A stretch of DNA of 64,000 bases from Lacinutrix sp. Bg11-31 (GCF_002831665.1 NZ_CP025118.1:3100001-3164000); one strand, 5' to 3'; numbered from the stretch's first letter, positions 8,684-17,803 are shown. A program made the numbers and translations. The notes: generated by a model from the sequence alone, not told the origin.

Positions 8684-9041
8684 AAAATTGTTGTTTAAGG
8701 TTGTGAAGTTAGTAAATTATAATAAGACAATAGTTGAGTAAGCGCTTCTTCATTTAGTTAAAGGAAGGTGAGTTTTGTTGTAAAATAAAACTCGGATGGT
8801 TTGTACTAAAATAAACGAAGTACATTTTTGAGGTTAAAAAAAGAGATTACTAGAACTCTCCTTCTTAAAATGACAATTGTTAGTGAGATCGCAATAACGA
8901 TTGATGCGGCATCCTTTTTTATTTTTCTTAAAAAAGATATAGCGGAAAGCGTGGTTGCTTTTGGTTTTTCTGCCAAAAGCAAATTGCCCAAATAAAAAAA
9001 ATCCCAAACACGAATGCTTGGGATTTAAATATAATTTTAAA
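8684..9041. other. Intergenic region with hairpin
   Basis: About 350 bp between the DUF1569 start and the end of ahcY. It has no convincing gene. It holds a 10-bp hairpin TTGCTTTTGG/CCAAAAGCAA (8955-8982), the ahcY terminator and, at its right side, a family-2 dispersed repeat. A weak match to the same repeat (GAGATCGCAATAACG) is seen near 8884. Confidence 0.5.
8993..9026 (-). terminator. ahcY terminator
   Basis: AAATCCCAA and TTGGGATTT pair around a 10-nt loop, and the minus strand continues in a T-run. Located about 65 bp past the ahcY stop. Confidence 0.7.
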
Positions 9042-9083
9042 GAATGAGATTGCTACGTCGCTAAAAAGCGTCTCGCAATGACA
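9042..9083. repeat. Dispersed repeat, family 2 (GTCATTGCGAG type)
   Basis: Read on the minus strand it begins TGTCATTGCGAGACGC and ends GTAGCAATCTCATTCT. It matches the copy at 29284-29372 upstream of leuS. It sits between the ahcY stop and its terminator, so it would be transcribed with ahcY. Confidence 0.7.
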
Positions 9084-9090
9084 TTTTTTA

Positions 9091-10407
9091 CTAGTATCTG
9101 TAATGTTCTGGCTTGTATGGTCCTTCAACCTTTACGCCAATATAATCTGCTTGGTATTCTGCAAGTTCTGTTAACTCAACACCAATTTTTTCTAAGTGTA
9201 ATTTTGCTACTTTTTCGTCTAAATACTTTGGTAACATGTATACATCATTTTTGTATGCTGCACTGTTTTTCCAAAGTTCTATTTGTGCTAAAGTTTGGTT
9301 TGTAAATGAGTTACTCATTACAAAACTAGGGTGTCCTGTTGCGCAACCTAAGTTTACTAAACGACCTTCGGCAAGTAGGATAATATCTTTTCCGTTAATG
9401 TTGTATTTGTCAACCTGAGGCTTGATAGTATCTTTAGTATGACCATGCTTTTCGTTTAACCAACCTACTTGGATTTCGTTATCGAAATGCCCAATGTTAG
9501 CAACTATTACTTTGTCTTTCATTGCTTCAAAATGCTCAGCACGTACAATATCTTTGTTTCCTGTTGTAGTAATAATGATATCACTATTTCCAACTACAGT
9601 TTCTAATTTTTTAACTTCAAAACCGTCCATTGCAGCTTGTAGTGCACAAATAGGATCGATTTCTGTTACAGTAACAATACTTCCTGCACCTTTAAAAGAG
9701 GCAGCTGTACCTTTACCAACATCACCATAACCACAAACGGTTACACGTTTTCCTGCTAACATAATATCTGTTGCACGACGAATTGCATCTACTGCAGATT
9801 CTTTACAACCGTATTTATTATCGAATTTCGATTTTGTTACAGAATCGTTTACGTTAATTGCTGGCATTGTTAATGTTCCATTTTTTACACGCTCGTAAAG
9901 TCTGTGAACACCAGTTGTTGTTTCTTCACTTAAACCTTTAATACCTGCAGATAATTCTGGGTAACGGTCTAAAACCATATTTGTTAAATCTCCACCATCA
10001 TCAAGAATCATGTTTAATGGTTGTCTGTCTTCACCAAAGAAAAGTGTTTGTTCTATACACCAATCAAATTCTTCTTCTGTCATGTCTTTCCATGCGTAAA
10101 CAGCAGTTCCAGCCTCTGCAATTGCAGCAGCAGCTTGATCTTGTGTAGAGAAAATGTTACAAGAACTCCAAGTAACTTCTGCTCCTAAAGCTTGTAAGGT
10201 TTCAATTAAAACCGCAGTTTGGATAGTCATGTGTAAACATCCAGCAATACGCGCACCTTTTAATGGTTGCTCGTTTTTGTATTCTTCACGTAAACTCATT
10301 AAACCTGGCATCTCTGCTTCGGCTAAATTAATTTCTTTTCTTCCCCAAGCCGCAAGCGACATATCTTTTACCTTGTTAGGTACGTAAGCAACTGTTTTAT
10401 TACTCAT
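9091..10407 (-). CDS. ahcY: Adenosylhomocysteinase (S-adenosylhomocysteine hydrolase)
   Basis: 438 residues, full length. The N-terminal substrate part includes [21 protein letters not shown]. The NAD domain has [10 protein letters not shown], and the protein ends YKPEHYRY with the conserved Lys-Tyr C-terminus that completes the neighbouring subunit's NAD site. It splits S-adenosylhomocysteine into adenosine and homocysteine in the methyl cycle, as a cytosolic tetramer. The promoter -7 box (TATCTTTG) lies about 100 nt upstream, giving a long leader. Single gene, divergent from the PPTase gene. Confidence 0.97.
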   Translation of the reverse strand: MSNKTVAYVPNKVKDMSLAAWGRKEINLAEAEMPGLMSLREEYKNEQPLKGARIAGCLHMTIQTAVLIETLQALGAEVTWSSCNIFSTQDQAAAAIAEAGTAVYAWKDMTEEEFDWCIEQTLFFGEDRQPLNMILDDGGDLTNMVLDRYPELSAGIKGLSEETTTGVHRLYERVKNGTLTMPAINVNDSVTKSKFDNKYGCKESAVDAIRRATDIMLAGKRVTVCGYGDVGKGTAASFKGAGSIVTVTEIDPICALQAAMDGFEVKKLETVVGNSDIIITTTGNKDIVRAEHFEAMKDKVIVANIGHFDNEIQVGWLNEKHGHTKDTIKPQVDKYNINGKDIILLAEGRLVNLGCATGHPSFVMSNSFTNQTLAQIELWKNSAAYKNDVYMLPKYLDEKVAKLHLEKIGVELTELAEYQADYIGVKVEGPYKPEHYRY

Positions 10408-10509
10408 ATTTCTTTCTCTTTGTTTTTTATAAAATGAAACACCTTTGGGATTTAGGACTTAAAATAGTTAAATTCGCCATTGAAAGTACTAAGTTCGCCT
10501 TAGGCACTG

Positions 10510-10517
10510 CAAAGATA
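10510..10517 (-). promoter_or_regulatory. ahcY promoter -7 box
   Basis: On the minus strand TATCTTTG fits TAnnTTTG. No good -33 TTTG is seen at the right spacing. The implied leader to the ATG at 10407 is roughly 95 nt. I saw no known SAH or SAM riboswitch motif in it. Confidence 0.5.
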
Positions 10518-10540
10518 ATCAATAACATTTAGAATATTAA

Positions 10541-11167
10541 ATGCCTCTTTATAAATCCATTAGTGTAAACTCACAAACTACTGTTAAAATCTGGAAGATT
10601 GAAGAATCTTATGATGTGCTATTTTCTGCATTAGACTTAAAACCAGAGAGTTTAACTCGTGTTCTAGGTATGAAAAGCGAACTGCATCAACGTGGTTTTT
10701 TAAGTGTACGACACCTTTTACGAGAATTTGGTTATACAGATCAAGACTTGTATTACGATAAAAACGGAAAGCCTCATTTAAAAGATGGTAAACACATTTC
10801 TATAACGCATAGCTTTACTTTCTCTGGTGTAATTGTTAGCGATGTTGAAGTGGGTATTGATATCGAAAAACAACGAGAGAAAATTGGAGTAATAGCTAAG
10901 AAATTTGTGAATTATGAATTTCAATATTTATCTGAAGACCAATCGGATTATATTAGAAGGTTAACTGTTATTTGGGGAATTAAAGAATCGCTTTATAAAC
11001 TATTTGCTACACCAGGAATGTTGTTTAGAGAGCATTTTTTAGTGATTCCGTTTATGATAGAGGATCTTGAAACTGTATGTTGGATAGATTATAAGATGAA
11101 AAAATACAGGTACAATTCATACTTCTTAGAGTTTGAAGGTTTCACTTGTGCTTATGTTTTAGAATAA
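10541..11167 (+). CDS. 4'-phosphopantetheinyl transferase superfamily protein
   Basis: 208 residues. The two Mg/CoA motifs are present: VGIDIEKQREKI (GxDxE) near 107-115 and WGIKESLYKLF (WxxKE) near 147-157. It belongs to the Sfp-type group by length and would attach phosphopantetheine to a carrier protein; the partner is unknown. The start is the ATG at 10541, since an AT-rich promoter-like tract lies just upstream. The next gene starts one base after its stop, so the two are probably co-transcribed. Confidence 0.82.
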   Translation: MPLYKSISVNSQTTVKIWKIEESYDVLFSALDLKPESLTRVLGMKSELHQRGFLSVRHLLREFGYTDQDLYYDKNGKPHLKDGKHISITHSFTFSGVIVSDVEVGIDIEKQREKIGVIAKKFVNYEFQYLSEDQSDYIRRLTVIWGIKESLYKLFATPGMLFREHFLVIPFMIEDLETVCWIDYKMKKYRYNSYFLEFEGFTCAYVLE

Positions 11168-11168
11168 G

Positions 11169-11879
11169 ATGAAATCTATTTTACAACATATAAAAACTTC
11201 AGAAAAGCGAAATCTTGCTGTTTTAGTAGATCCAGATAAATTCAATTTAGAAAAAACATCGCAATTTATAGATAAAGTCAATAATTCTATAGCTACACAT
11301 ATATTTATAGGTGGAAGTATTGTTGATGAAAATGCAACCGAAACATTGATTTCAGTAATTAAACCATTAACAGGTTTGCCTATTGTTTTATTCCCTGGAG
11401 ACGTTATTCAAGTCTCAGAACAAGCAGATGCTATTTTGTTTTTGTCTTTAGTTTCTGGTAGAAACCCGGAATATTTAATAGGTCAGCAGGTAAAATCAGT
11501 TTCAAAATTAAGAAATAGTAATTTAGAAATTATACCTACAGGTTATGTTTTAGTTGATGGCAAAAAAGAAACATCAACTCAAAAGGTAACAAATACTGAG
11601 CCTTTAACTAAATTACAAGAGATTGTAGATACTGCTAAAGCTTCAGAATTATTAGGTATGCAACTTATTTATTTAGAAGCTGGAAGTGGAGCAAAACAAG
11701 CTGTTTCTTCAGAAATAATAAATGCTGTAAAAATAGAAATTAAGATTCCGTTAATTGTTGGTGGCGGAATTAGAAGTAAATTAGCAATAGAAAAGGCGTT
11801 TAATGCAGGTGCAAATGTTGTGGTTATTGGAACAGCTTTTGAGGAAGACGAATCGTTTTTTGAAGAGATAAAAAGATAA
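11169..11879 (+). CDS. Geranylgeranylglyceryl/heptaprenylglyceryl phosphate synthase family protein
   Basis: 236 residues, TIM-barrel prenyltransferase. Visible motifs: LVDPDKF near residue 20, HIFIGGSIV, LFPGDVIQVS and the phosphate-binding end GGGIRSKLAIEKAFNAGANVVVIGTA. In archaea this enzyme joins G1P to geranylgeranyl-PP. Flavobacterial relatives of the same family are known to be active, but their lipid product and purpose in the cell are unclear. Tightly packed with the PPTase upstream (1-bp gap) and the thiamine-binding gene downstream (1-bp gap). Confidence 0.88.
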   Translation: MKSILQHIKTSEKRNLAVLVDPDKFNLEKTSQFIDKVNNSIATHIFIGGSIVDENATETLISVIKPLTGLPIVLFPGDVIQVSEQADAILFLSLVSGRNPEYLIGQQVKSVSKLRNSNLEIIPTGYVLVDGKKETSTQKVTNTEPLTKLQEIVDTAKASELLGMQLIYLEAGSGAKQAVSSEIINAVKIEIKIPLIVGGGIRSKLAIEKAFNAGANVVVIGTAFEEDESFFEEIKR

Positions 11880-11880
11880 T

Positions 11881-12141
11881 ATGAATATATCAATAGACTT
11901 AACATTATCACCATTACAAGATGATTACGAAAAGCACGTTATAGACTTTATAAAAGCACTTCGTGATTCAGAATTTACAGTTTTAGAGAACCCGTTAAGC
12001 ACTCAAATTTATGGAGAGTTTAGTAAATTAATGCCTTTTTTAACTCAGGCTATAGAAACTTCTTTCGAGAATCAAAACATTTGTGTACTCACAATGAAAG
12101 TAGTAAAAACAGATAGAAGCGCTTATGAACCACATTTTTGA
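11881..12141 (+). CDS. MTH1187/YkoF-like thiamine-binding protein
   Basis: 86 residues with a ferredoxin-like fold pattern: ISIDLTLSPLQDDYEKHVIDFIKALRDS, then STQIYGEFSKLMPFL and a final NICVLTMKVVKTDR strand. The family (DUF77) binds thiamine or related compounds as an oligomer. Its 3' end overlaps the start of the PnuC-like transporter by 17 bp. This supports a joint role in salvage of thiamine or another vitamin. Confidence 0.78.
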   Translation: MNISIDLTLSPLQDDYEKHVIDFIKALRDSEFTVLENPLSTQIYGEFSKLMPFLTQAIETSFENQNICVLTMKVVKTDRSAYEPHF

Positions 12142-12757
12142 TTTACTCTTTAATCAATACGCTCAATATGAAACTCTAGATATTGTCTTAGAGATTGTAG
12201 CTGTTATTTTTGGTTTTTTATCGGTATGGTTTTCCAAACAAAATAACATTCTCGTGTTCCCAACAGGAATTATAAGTACACTTATTTTTGTCTATCTTCT
12301 ATTAAAATGGGAGCTTTTAGGTGATATGATGATAAATGCTTACTATTTTGTAATGAGTATTTATGGTTGGTATATATGGACAAGCAAAGTAGATGCAACG
12401 CATGTAACACCAATATCAAGAACTACCATTAAAGAGAAAAAAATAAGTTTAGGAATTTTTATAACCACTTTGCTCTTTGTTTTTATTGTCTATAAAATTT
12501 TCAATAAATGGACAACTTGGATGGCTTATGTAGATACATTAACTACTGCGATTTTCTTTGTAGGAATGTGGTTAATGGCTAAACGTAAAATAGAAAATTG
12601 GATTTTTTGGATTATTGGCGATATAATTTCTGTTCCTTTATATTTGTATAAAGGATTCTCTTTTACAAGTTTTCAGTATTTTGGATTCACTATTATCGCA
12701 GTATTTGGTTATTTAGCATGGAAGAAAAGTATAGACAGCAATCAGCAAATTGTATAA
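12125..12757 (+). CDS. PnuC-family vitamin transporter (PnuT or PnuC)
   Basis: 210 residues with seven or so hydrophobic segments. Tryptophan-rich family motifs are visible: NAYYFVMSIYGWYIW near 70-85 and NWIFWIIGDIISVPLYLYKG near 155-175. Members carry nicotinamide riboside (PnuC), thiamine (PnuT) or riboflavin by facilitated diffusion coupled to intracellular phosphorylation. Context points both ways. The upstream overlapping gene is thiamine-binding and the region contains a TPP-riboswitch receptor. The downstream overlapping gene is a NadR-like kinase. PnuT is my preferred reading. Confidence 0.85.
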   Translation: MNHIFDLLFNQYAQYETLDIVLEIVAVIFGFLSVWFSKQNNILVFPTGIISTLIFVYLLLKWELLGDMMINAYYFVMSIYGWYIWTSKVDATHVTPISRTTIKEKKISLGIFITTLLFVFIVYKIFNKWTTWMAYVDTLTTAIFFVGMWLMAKRKIENWIFWIIGDIISVPLYLYKGFSFTSFQYFGFTIIAVFGYLAWKKSIDSNQQIV

Positions 12758-13287
12758 AAGTAGTTTTGTTTGGCCCAGAATCCACAGGCAAAACAACATT
12801 ATCTAGACAACTAGCACGTTATTATAATTCGGTTTGGGTACGTGAATATGCTCGCGAATACCTTCAAGATAAATGGAACAACGAACGCAAAACATGCGAG
12901 CCTAAAGATTTATTACCAATTGCTGAAGGACAAATGCTTCTAGAAAATGAATTAGCAAAAAAAACAGACTCAGTATTAATTTGCGACACAGATTTGTTGG
13001 AAACAAAAGTATATTCTGAAGCCTATTATTCTGGAACATGCGATCCACAGTTAGAAAAATATGCTATAGAAAACACCTACGATTTATACTTTTTAACGTA
13101 TATTGATACGCCTTGGGAGGCTGACGATTTACGAGATAGGCCTCAAGAAAGAGAAGCTATGTTTAAAGTCTTTGAGGCGGCTTTAAAAAAGTATAACAGA
13201 CCTTATGTTTTGTTAAAAGGAGATGAAAAAGAACGTCTCGAAACAGCAGCTAAACATATAGATAAATTAATTAAAAACAGAAAGTGA
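12718..13287 (+). CDS. NadR-like P-loop kinase (ATPase) linked to PnuC
   Basis: 189 residues. The P-loop is GPESTGKTT at 19-27, followed by WVREYAREYL and DTDLLETKVYSEAYY, which are typical of the ribosylnicotinamide-kinase domain of NadR. There is no adenylyltransferase or DNA-binding domain. It overlaps the transporter by 40 bp, so transport and phosphorylation (trapping) are probably coupled. By family it would phosphorylate nicotinamide riboside. By neighbourhood it could act on thiamine. The stop TGA overlaps the GTG start of the next gene. Confidence 0.75.
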   Translation: MEEKYRQQSANCIKVVLFGPESTGKTTLSRQLARYYNSVWVREYAREYLQDKWNNERKTCEPKDLLPIAEGQMLLENELAKKTDSVLICDTDLLETKVYSEAYYSGTCDPQLEKYAIENTYDLYFLTYIDTPWEADDLRDRPQEREAMFKVFEAALKKYNRPYVLLKGDEKERLETAAKHIDKLIKNRK

Positions 13288-14834
13288 ACTTCACTGAAAC
13301 ACAAATAACACAAATAGAAGCAAAAGGATTAACCGTTGAAAAAGTTTTAAAACAAATTGAAACTTTTAAATCAGGATTACCTTTAATTAATTTAGAATCT
13401 GCCGCTATTTTAGGTCATGGTATTTTTAGTTTTTCTGAAGAAGAAAAACAGGAATATGCTACGTTCTATGATAATAAAAAAGACGATCTAAATATTGTGA
13501 AATTTGTACCAGCCTCTGGTGCTGCAACTAGAATGTTTAAATTTTTATTTGAATTTTTGGACACATACAAAGCTAAAAAGGACACCATTAATAGCTACAT
13601 AAATAAACGAAAAGCAAACGAATTATTAGTATTTGGTGTCGGTGTTGAAAAACTGCCTTTTTATAATGTTGTTATTAATGAAACTAGAAAATTTGTTCCA
13701 AATTTTGATACATTATCTACAGATTTAAAAGCTTTAGAGTTTATAAAAACAATGTTAAATGAAGACCGTTTAAACTATGGTTTTTCGCCTAAAGGGTTAT
13801 TGCCATTTCATAAATATAAAGACCATATTGCTACTGCTTTCGAGGAGCATTTATTTGAAGCAGCACTATATGCGTCAACAAAAAGAAAAGCCAGTGTACA
13901 TTTTACTATTTCAGAAATCTATAAAGACGTCTTTAATAAAGAGTTTAAGCGTATTCAAGACATTGTAGAGTATAAAACTAATTCAACATTTAATATTACC
14001 TATTCTTATCAAAAAGAAGAAACGGACACTATTGCTGTAACTACAAAAAACCAACCAATCGAGAATTCCGACGGAACATTGCATTTTAGACCATCTGGTC
14101 ATGGTGCTTTATTATCTAATTTAAATGATTTTGAAGGAGATATTCTTTTCATAAAAAACATAGATAATGTAGTGGTTTATAAATACGAAAAAGAAGTTGC
14201 AAAACATAAAAAGGTGTTAGCTGGTATTTTGTTAAAATCGCAGGAGCAAGCTTTCTCTTATTTAAAACAATTAGAAAAAGAAAATCTAACGGAAGTTCAA
14301 TTATTAGAGATAGCACGTTTTTTAAGAAAGAAATTAAATGTTATTATCTCTCATGAGTTCGAAAAATATTCTGCAAAATATCAAATAGAATATCTAAAAA
14401 ATAAGCTTAATAGACCTATTCGTGTTTGTGGAATGGTTAGAAACGAAGGAGAACCTGGAGGAGGACCTTTTTGGGTAAAAAGTGAAAGCGGAACGGTTTC
14501 GTTACAGATTGTTGAGTCTGCTCAAGTAGATAAAAAGAATAAACATCAAAAAAATATTTTAAAAAATGCAACACATTTTAATCCAGTAGATTTAGTTTGT
14601 GGTATAAAAAATTATAAAGGTGAAACTTTTGATCTCTATAAGTTTGTAGACTATAAAACAGCATTTATTACTATGAAAACAAAAACTGGTAAAGATATTA
14701 AAGCACTTGAATCTCCTGGGCTTTGGAATGGTAGTATGGCAAATTGGAACACTATTTTTGTTGAAGTACCTCTTGTAACTTTTAATCCTGTGAAAACAGT
14801 AACAGATTTATTAAAGGCAACACATCAAGTATAA
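13284..14834 (+). CDS. DUF4301 family protein
   Basis: 516 residues with a GTG start overlapping the previous stop (GTGA). DUF4301 proteins are found almost only in Bacteroidetes. Recognisable segments are VKFVPASGAATRMFK near 70-85, FSPKGLLPFHKY, LHFRPSGHGALLSNLND and RVCGMVRNEGEPGGGPFWV. The GAATRMFK and HGALL patterns recall sugar-nucleotidyltransferase-like folds, but no function is established. Tightly coupled to the vitamin genes and to arfB (1-bp overlap). Confidence 0.85.
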   Translation: MNFTETQITQIEAKGLTVEKVLKQIETFKSGLPLINLESAAILGHGIFSFSEEEKQEYATFYDNKKDDLNIVKFVPASGAATRMFKFLFEFLDTYKAKKDTINSYINKRKANELLVFGVGVEKLPFYNVVINETRKFVPNFDTLSTDLKALEFIKTMLNEDRLNYGFSPKGLLPFHKYKDHIATAFEEHLFEAALYASTKRKASVHFTISEIYKDVFNKEFKRIQDIVEYKTNSTFNITYSYQKEETDTIAVTTKNQPIENSDGTLHFRPSGHGALLSNLNDFEGDILFIKNIDNVVVYKYEKEVAKHKKVLAGILLKSQEQAFSYLKQLEKENLTEVQLLEIARFLRKKLNVIISHEFEKYSAKYQIEYLKNKLNRPIRVCGMVRNEGEPGGGPFWVKSESGTVSLQIVESAQVDKKNKHQKNILKNATHFNPVDLVCGIKNYKGETFDLYKFVDYKTAFITMKTKTGKDIKALESPGLWNGSMANWNTIFVEVPLVTFNPVKTVTDLLKATHQV

Positions 14835-15241
14835 TGTTTAGCGAAGAAGCACTTATTAAAGAATTCAAATTTAAAGGTATTAGGAGTTCTGGAGCAGGAG
14901 GACAACACGTAAATAAAGTGTCTTCAAAAATTGAATTGTCCTTTAGTATCCAAGAATCTTTAGTTTTAAATGAAAGACAAAAAGAAGTTATTCTTTATAA
15001 ATTATCTAATAGAATAACTAAAGATGGCTTGCTAATACTACAATGTGGAGAAAGCCGAAGTCAACATCGAAACAAGAACATAGCTATTGTTAGAGCGATT
15101 CAATTGCTTAAATCGACTTTGTATATTAAAAAAAGACGTATTCCTACAAAAACACCAAGATCTGTAATTATTAAAAGGCTTAAAAATAAACGTGCAAACA
15201 AAGAGCGTAAAGTAAATAGACGCAAACCGGATTTAGATTAA
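14834..15241 (+). CDS. arfB: Alternative ribosome-rescue factor ArfB-like peptidyl-tRNA hydrolase
   Basis: 135 residues. The catalytic GGQ is at 22-24 inside IRSSGAGGQHVNKVSSKIEL. It lacks the codon-recognition domains of full release factors and ends in a basic tail (KRLKNKRANKERKVNRRKPDLD). In ArfB this tail enters the empty mRNA channel of stalled ribosomes, allowing hydrolysis of the peptidyl-tRNA. Length matches the family (about 135-140). Last gene of the run from 10541. Confidence 0.9.
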   Translation: MFSEEALIKEFKFKGIRSSGAGGQHVNKVSSKIELSFSIQESLVLNERQKEVILYKLSNRITKDGLLILQCGESRSQHRNKNIAIVRAIQLLKSTLYIKKRRIPTKTPRSVIIKRLKNKRANKERKVNRRKPDLD

Positions 15242-15244
15242 TTA

Positions 15245-15295
15245 TGTCACTTCGAGTGATTTTGATTTTTTAACAAAATCTCTATCGAGAAGATT
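15245..15295. repeat. Dispersed repeat, family 1 (half copy)
   Basis: Begins TGTCACTTCGAGTGAT and ends CTATCGAGAAG. It matches the left half of the complete copy at 23425-23532. It directly follows the arfB stop. Confidence 0.75.
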
Positions 15296-15341
15296 GATTT
15301 AAAAAACTTGAAATTATTTCTCATAAATCAAAAATGTAAAC

Positions 15342-15349
15342 TACCTTTG
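15342..15349 (+). promoter_or_regulatory. Promoter -7 box for the TPP-riboswitch transcript
   Basis: TACCTTTG fits TAnnTTTG and lies about 13 nt before the riboswitch, so the RNA would begin just at its first stem. No clear -33 TTTG. Confidence 0.6.
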
Positions 15350-15361
15350 CACTGTTCTCAA

Positions 15362-15432
15362 AAAAGGGGTGCCATAAAATCGGCTGAGATCATACCCATT
15401 GAACCTAGAACAGGTAATGCTGTTTAGGAATT
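15362..15432 (+). ncRNA. TPP (thiamine pyrophosphate) riboswitch, THI box
   Basis: The conserved segments appear in order: AGGGGTGCC, then GGCTGAGATCATACCC, ATTGAACCTAG, AACAGGTAATGCTG and TTTAGGA. These are the CUGAGA and GAACCU..CAGGUAAUGCUG cores of the TPP aptamer. The aptamer lies about 150 nt upstream of the TonB receptor ATG. A possible expression-platform helix is ATAAAATG (15455-15462) with CATTTTAT (15480-15487). Binding of TPP should lower receptor expression. Confidence 0.93.
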
Positions 15433-15583
15433 TGAAGAAATACTTTAGTCATTATAAAATGAACTATCTGCAGGTGGAACATTTTATGAAATGATGTAAC
15501 AATTTGATGAGAGTATTTCAAAAAAAACTAATTATTATATAGAATAATTACCTCTTTTTATTCGTGATTTAAATGTATTTCGA

Positions 15584-17779
15584 ATGAAATTTACAGTAAA
15601 AAAAACAACTTTATTTTTAGCATTTGCTGCACTAAGTTTAAATGGTTTTGCGCAAGAAATTAAACAAGATTCAACAAAGTTTGAAACACTTGATGAAGTC
15701 TTAATCAAATCAGTTAGAGTAGATGCGAACTCTCCAATCACTCACTCTAACGTGTCTAAAGAAGAATTAGAAAAACGTAATTTAGGACAAGATATCCCTA
15801 TTCTTTTAAACTATTTACCTTCAGTTGTAACCACAAGTGATGCAGGCGCAGGAGTAGGTTATACCGGAATTAGAGTTCGTGGAATAAGTGCGCAATCTAC
15901 TAACATTACAATAAACGGTATTCCTTATAATGATTCAGAAAGTTTAGGAACATTTTGGGTAAACTTAGGCGATTTCTCTTCTTCGGTAGAGAGTTTACAA
16001 CTGCAACGTGGTGTTGGAACCTCTACAAACGGTTCTGGTGCTTTTGGTGCAAGTATTAACGTGTTAACAGATGCGGTTACAAAAGATGCAAGTGGAGAAA
16101 TTTCTAATAGTTTTGGTAGTTATAATACAAGAAAGCATACTGTAAAATATAGCACAGGATTGTTAAATAACCATTTTGAAATTTCTGGCCGTTTATCGCA
16201 AATAAATTCTGATGGTTATATAGATAGAGCAACTTCAGATTTAAAATCGTACTTCTTACAAGGTGTTTATGTAGATGATAATACGCAAATTAAAGCAGTC
16301 ACTTTTGGAGGTCATGAAGTTACGTATCAAGCTTGGAATGGTTTAGAAGATTTAGATATTTTAGAAAACGATAGAACTTTTAATACTTCAGGTCAATATA
16401 CAGATGCAAATGGAAATGATAGGTTTTATGATAATGAAGTTGATAATTATAAACAAGACCATTACCAATTACATTGGAGTGAAAAAATTAATAATAACTG
16501 GTCAACAAACTTAGGGTTAAACTATACAAAAGGTAGTGGCTATTTTGAGCAGTATAAAGAAGGCGAAGATTTTTCGACTTATGGTTTTGATGAAATAAGT
16601 ATTGGAGGCGAAACTATAGATGAGACAGATGTTATTAGAAGACGTTGGTTAGATAATGATTTTTATGTGTTTAATGCTAATGTTAATTATAGAGATAAAG
16701 CTTTAAACCTAAGTACAGGTTTATTTTATAGCTCGTACCATGGAGATCATTTTGGTGAAGTAATTTGGTCGCAATATGCAAGTAATAGCGAAATTAGAGA
16801 CCATTATTATGATAGTGATGGAGATAAGTATGATTTTAGTGTTTTTGCAAAAGCCACATACCAATTAAACAGTAAACTAAGCTTGTTTGGAGATTTGCAA
16901 TATAGAAGTGTAAATTATGATACTAGTGGAATAAGTTCGGATTTAGTAGTGTTTGAGGTAGATAAAACTTATGGATTTTTTAATCCTAAAGCTGGATTAT
17001 CTTATAATTTAAATGATAAAAATAATTTCTATTTCTCTTATGCGAGAGCTAATAGAGAAGCAAGTAGAAGCGATTTTGAAAGCAATCCAGATATTAAACC
17101 AGAACAACTTAATGATTTCGAATTAGGCTGGAGATATAAAAGCGAGAACCTAATTTTTAATGCAAACACTTATTATATGTTGTATAACGAGCAATTGGTT
17201 TTAACTGGTGCTATTGACGATGTTGGATCTCCAATTCGTAATAACTCTGGTAATAGTTCGCGTTTAGGATTGGAATTGGAAGCTGTAGTAAAGATTAGCG
17301 ATAAGTTTTCTGTGCAGCCTAATTTAACTTTTAGTTCTAATAAAAACGATGAAACTATTGTTTCTAGAAATGGAGAACTTGTAAGCTTGGGTAAAACTAA
17401 CATCTCATTTTCTCCAGAGGTTATAGCATCTAATGCTTTTGTTTTTCAGCCTTTAAATAATTTGCAATTGTCTCTTTTAAGCAAATATGTTGGAGAGCAA
17501 TTTATGGGGAATTCAGATTCTGATGCGTCTAAATTAGAAAGTTATTTTGTAAATGATTTTAATGTGACTTACGAGATTAAAACCAATAAAATATTCAAGT
17601 CTATTTTATTATCTGGTTTGGTAAATAATATTTTTGGAGAAGAATACGTGTCTAATGGATATTATTATACTTACGATGATACTTGGTCCGATCCTACAGC
17701 TACAAAAACAATTGAAGGTGCTGGTTTTTATCCACAAGCAACTACAAACTTTCTTGTTGGTGCAACACTAAAATTCTAA
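15584..17779 (+). CDS. TonB-dependent receptor, probable thiamine (or precursor) uptake (Omr1-like)
   Basis: 731 residues. A signal peptide ends near GFAQ. The plug domain (about 35-150) contains SVRVDANSPIT, GIRVRGISAQSTNITINGIPYND and the LQRGVGTSTNGSGAFGASIN segment. A 22-strand-type barrel follows and ends in aromatic GATLKF. It transports a substrate over the outer membrane with TonB energy. The TPP riboswitch in its leader argues that the substrate is thiamine or a precursor, as predicted for Bacteroidetes Omr1 receptors. A good terminator follows, so it is a single-gene transcript. Confidence 0.9.
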   Translation: MKFTVKKTTLFLAFAALSLNGFAQEIKQDSTKFETLDEVLIKSVRVDANSPITHSNVSKEELEKRNLGQDIPILLNYLPSVVTTSDAGAGVGYTGIRVRGISAQSTNITINGIPYNDSESLGTFWVNLGDFSSSVESLQLQRGVGTSTNGSGAFGASINVLTDAVTKDASGEISNSFGSYNTRKHTVKYSTGLLNNHFEISGRLSQINSDGYIDRATSDLKSYFLQGVYVDDNTQIKAVTFGGHEVTYQAWNGLEDLDILENDRTFNTSGQYTDANGNDRFYDNEVDNYKQDHYQLHWSEKINNNWSTNLGLNYTKGSGYFEQYKEGEDFSTYGFDEISIGGETIDETDVIRRRWLDNDFYVFNANVNYRDKALNLSTGLFYSSYHGDHFGEVIWSQYASNSEIRDHYYDSDGDKYDFSVFAKATYQLNSKLSLFGDLQYRSVNYDTSGISSDLVVFEVDKTYGFFNPKAGLSYNLNDKNNFYFSYARANREASRSDFESNPDIKPEQLNDFELGWRYKSENLIFNANTYYMLYNEQLVLTGAIDDVGSPIRNNSGNSSRLGLELEAVVKISDKFSVQPNLTFSSNKNDETIVSRNGELVSLGKTNISFSPEVIASNAFVFQPLNNLQLSLLSKYVGEQFMGNSDSDASKLESYFVNDFNVTYEIKTNKIFKSILLSGLVNNIFGEEYVSNGYYYTYDDTWSDPTATKTIEGAGFYPQATTNFLVGATLKF

Positions 17780-17803
17780 ATAGAGAAACACTTAATATAA
17801 ATT

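Noticed and set aside
8806..9305. Short open frames near the end of ahcY
   Set aside because: They lie across repeats and the ahcY terminator or antisense to ahcY, with no signal peptide or family pattern.
10408..10509. SAH or SAM riboswitch in the long ahcY leader
   Set aside because: No conserved core of a known SAH or SAM aptamer could be found by eye. A covariance-model search would decide.
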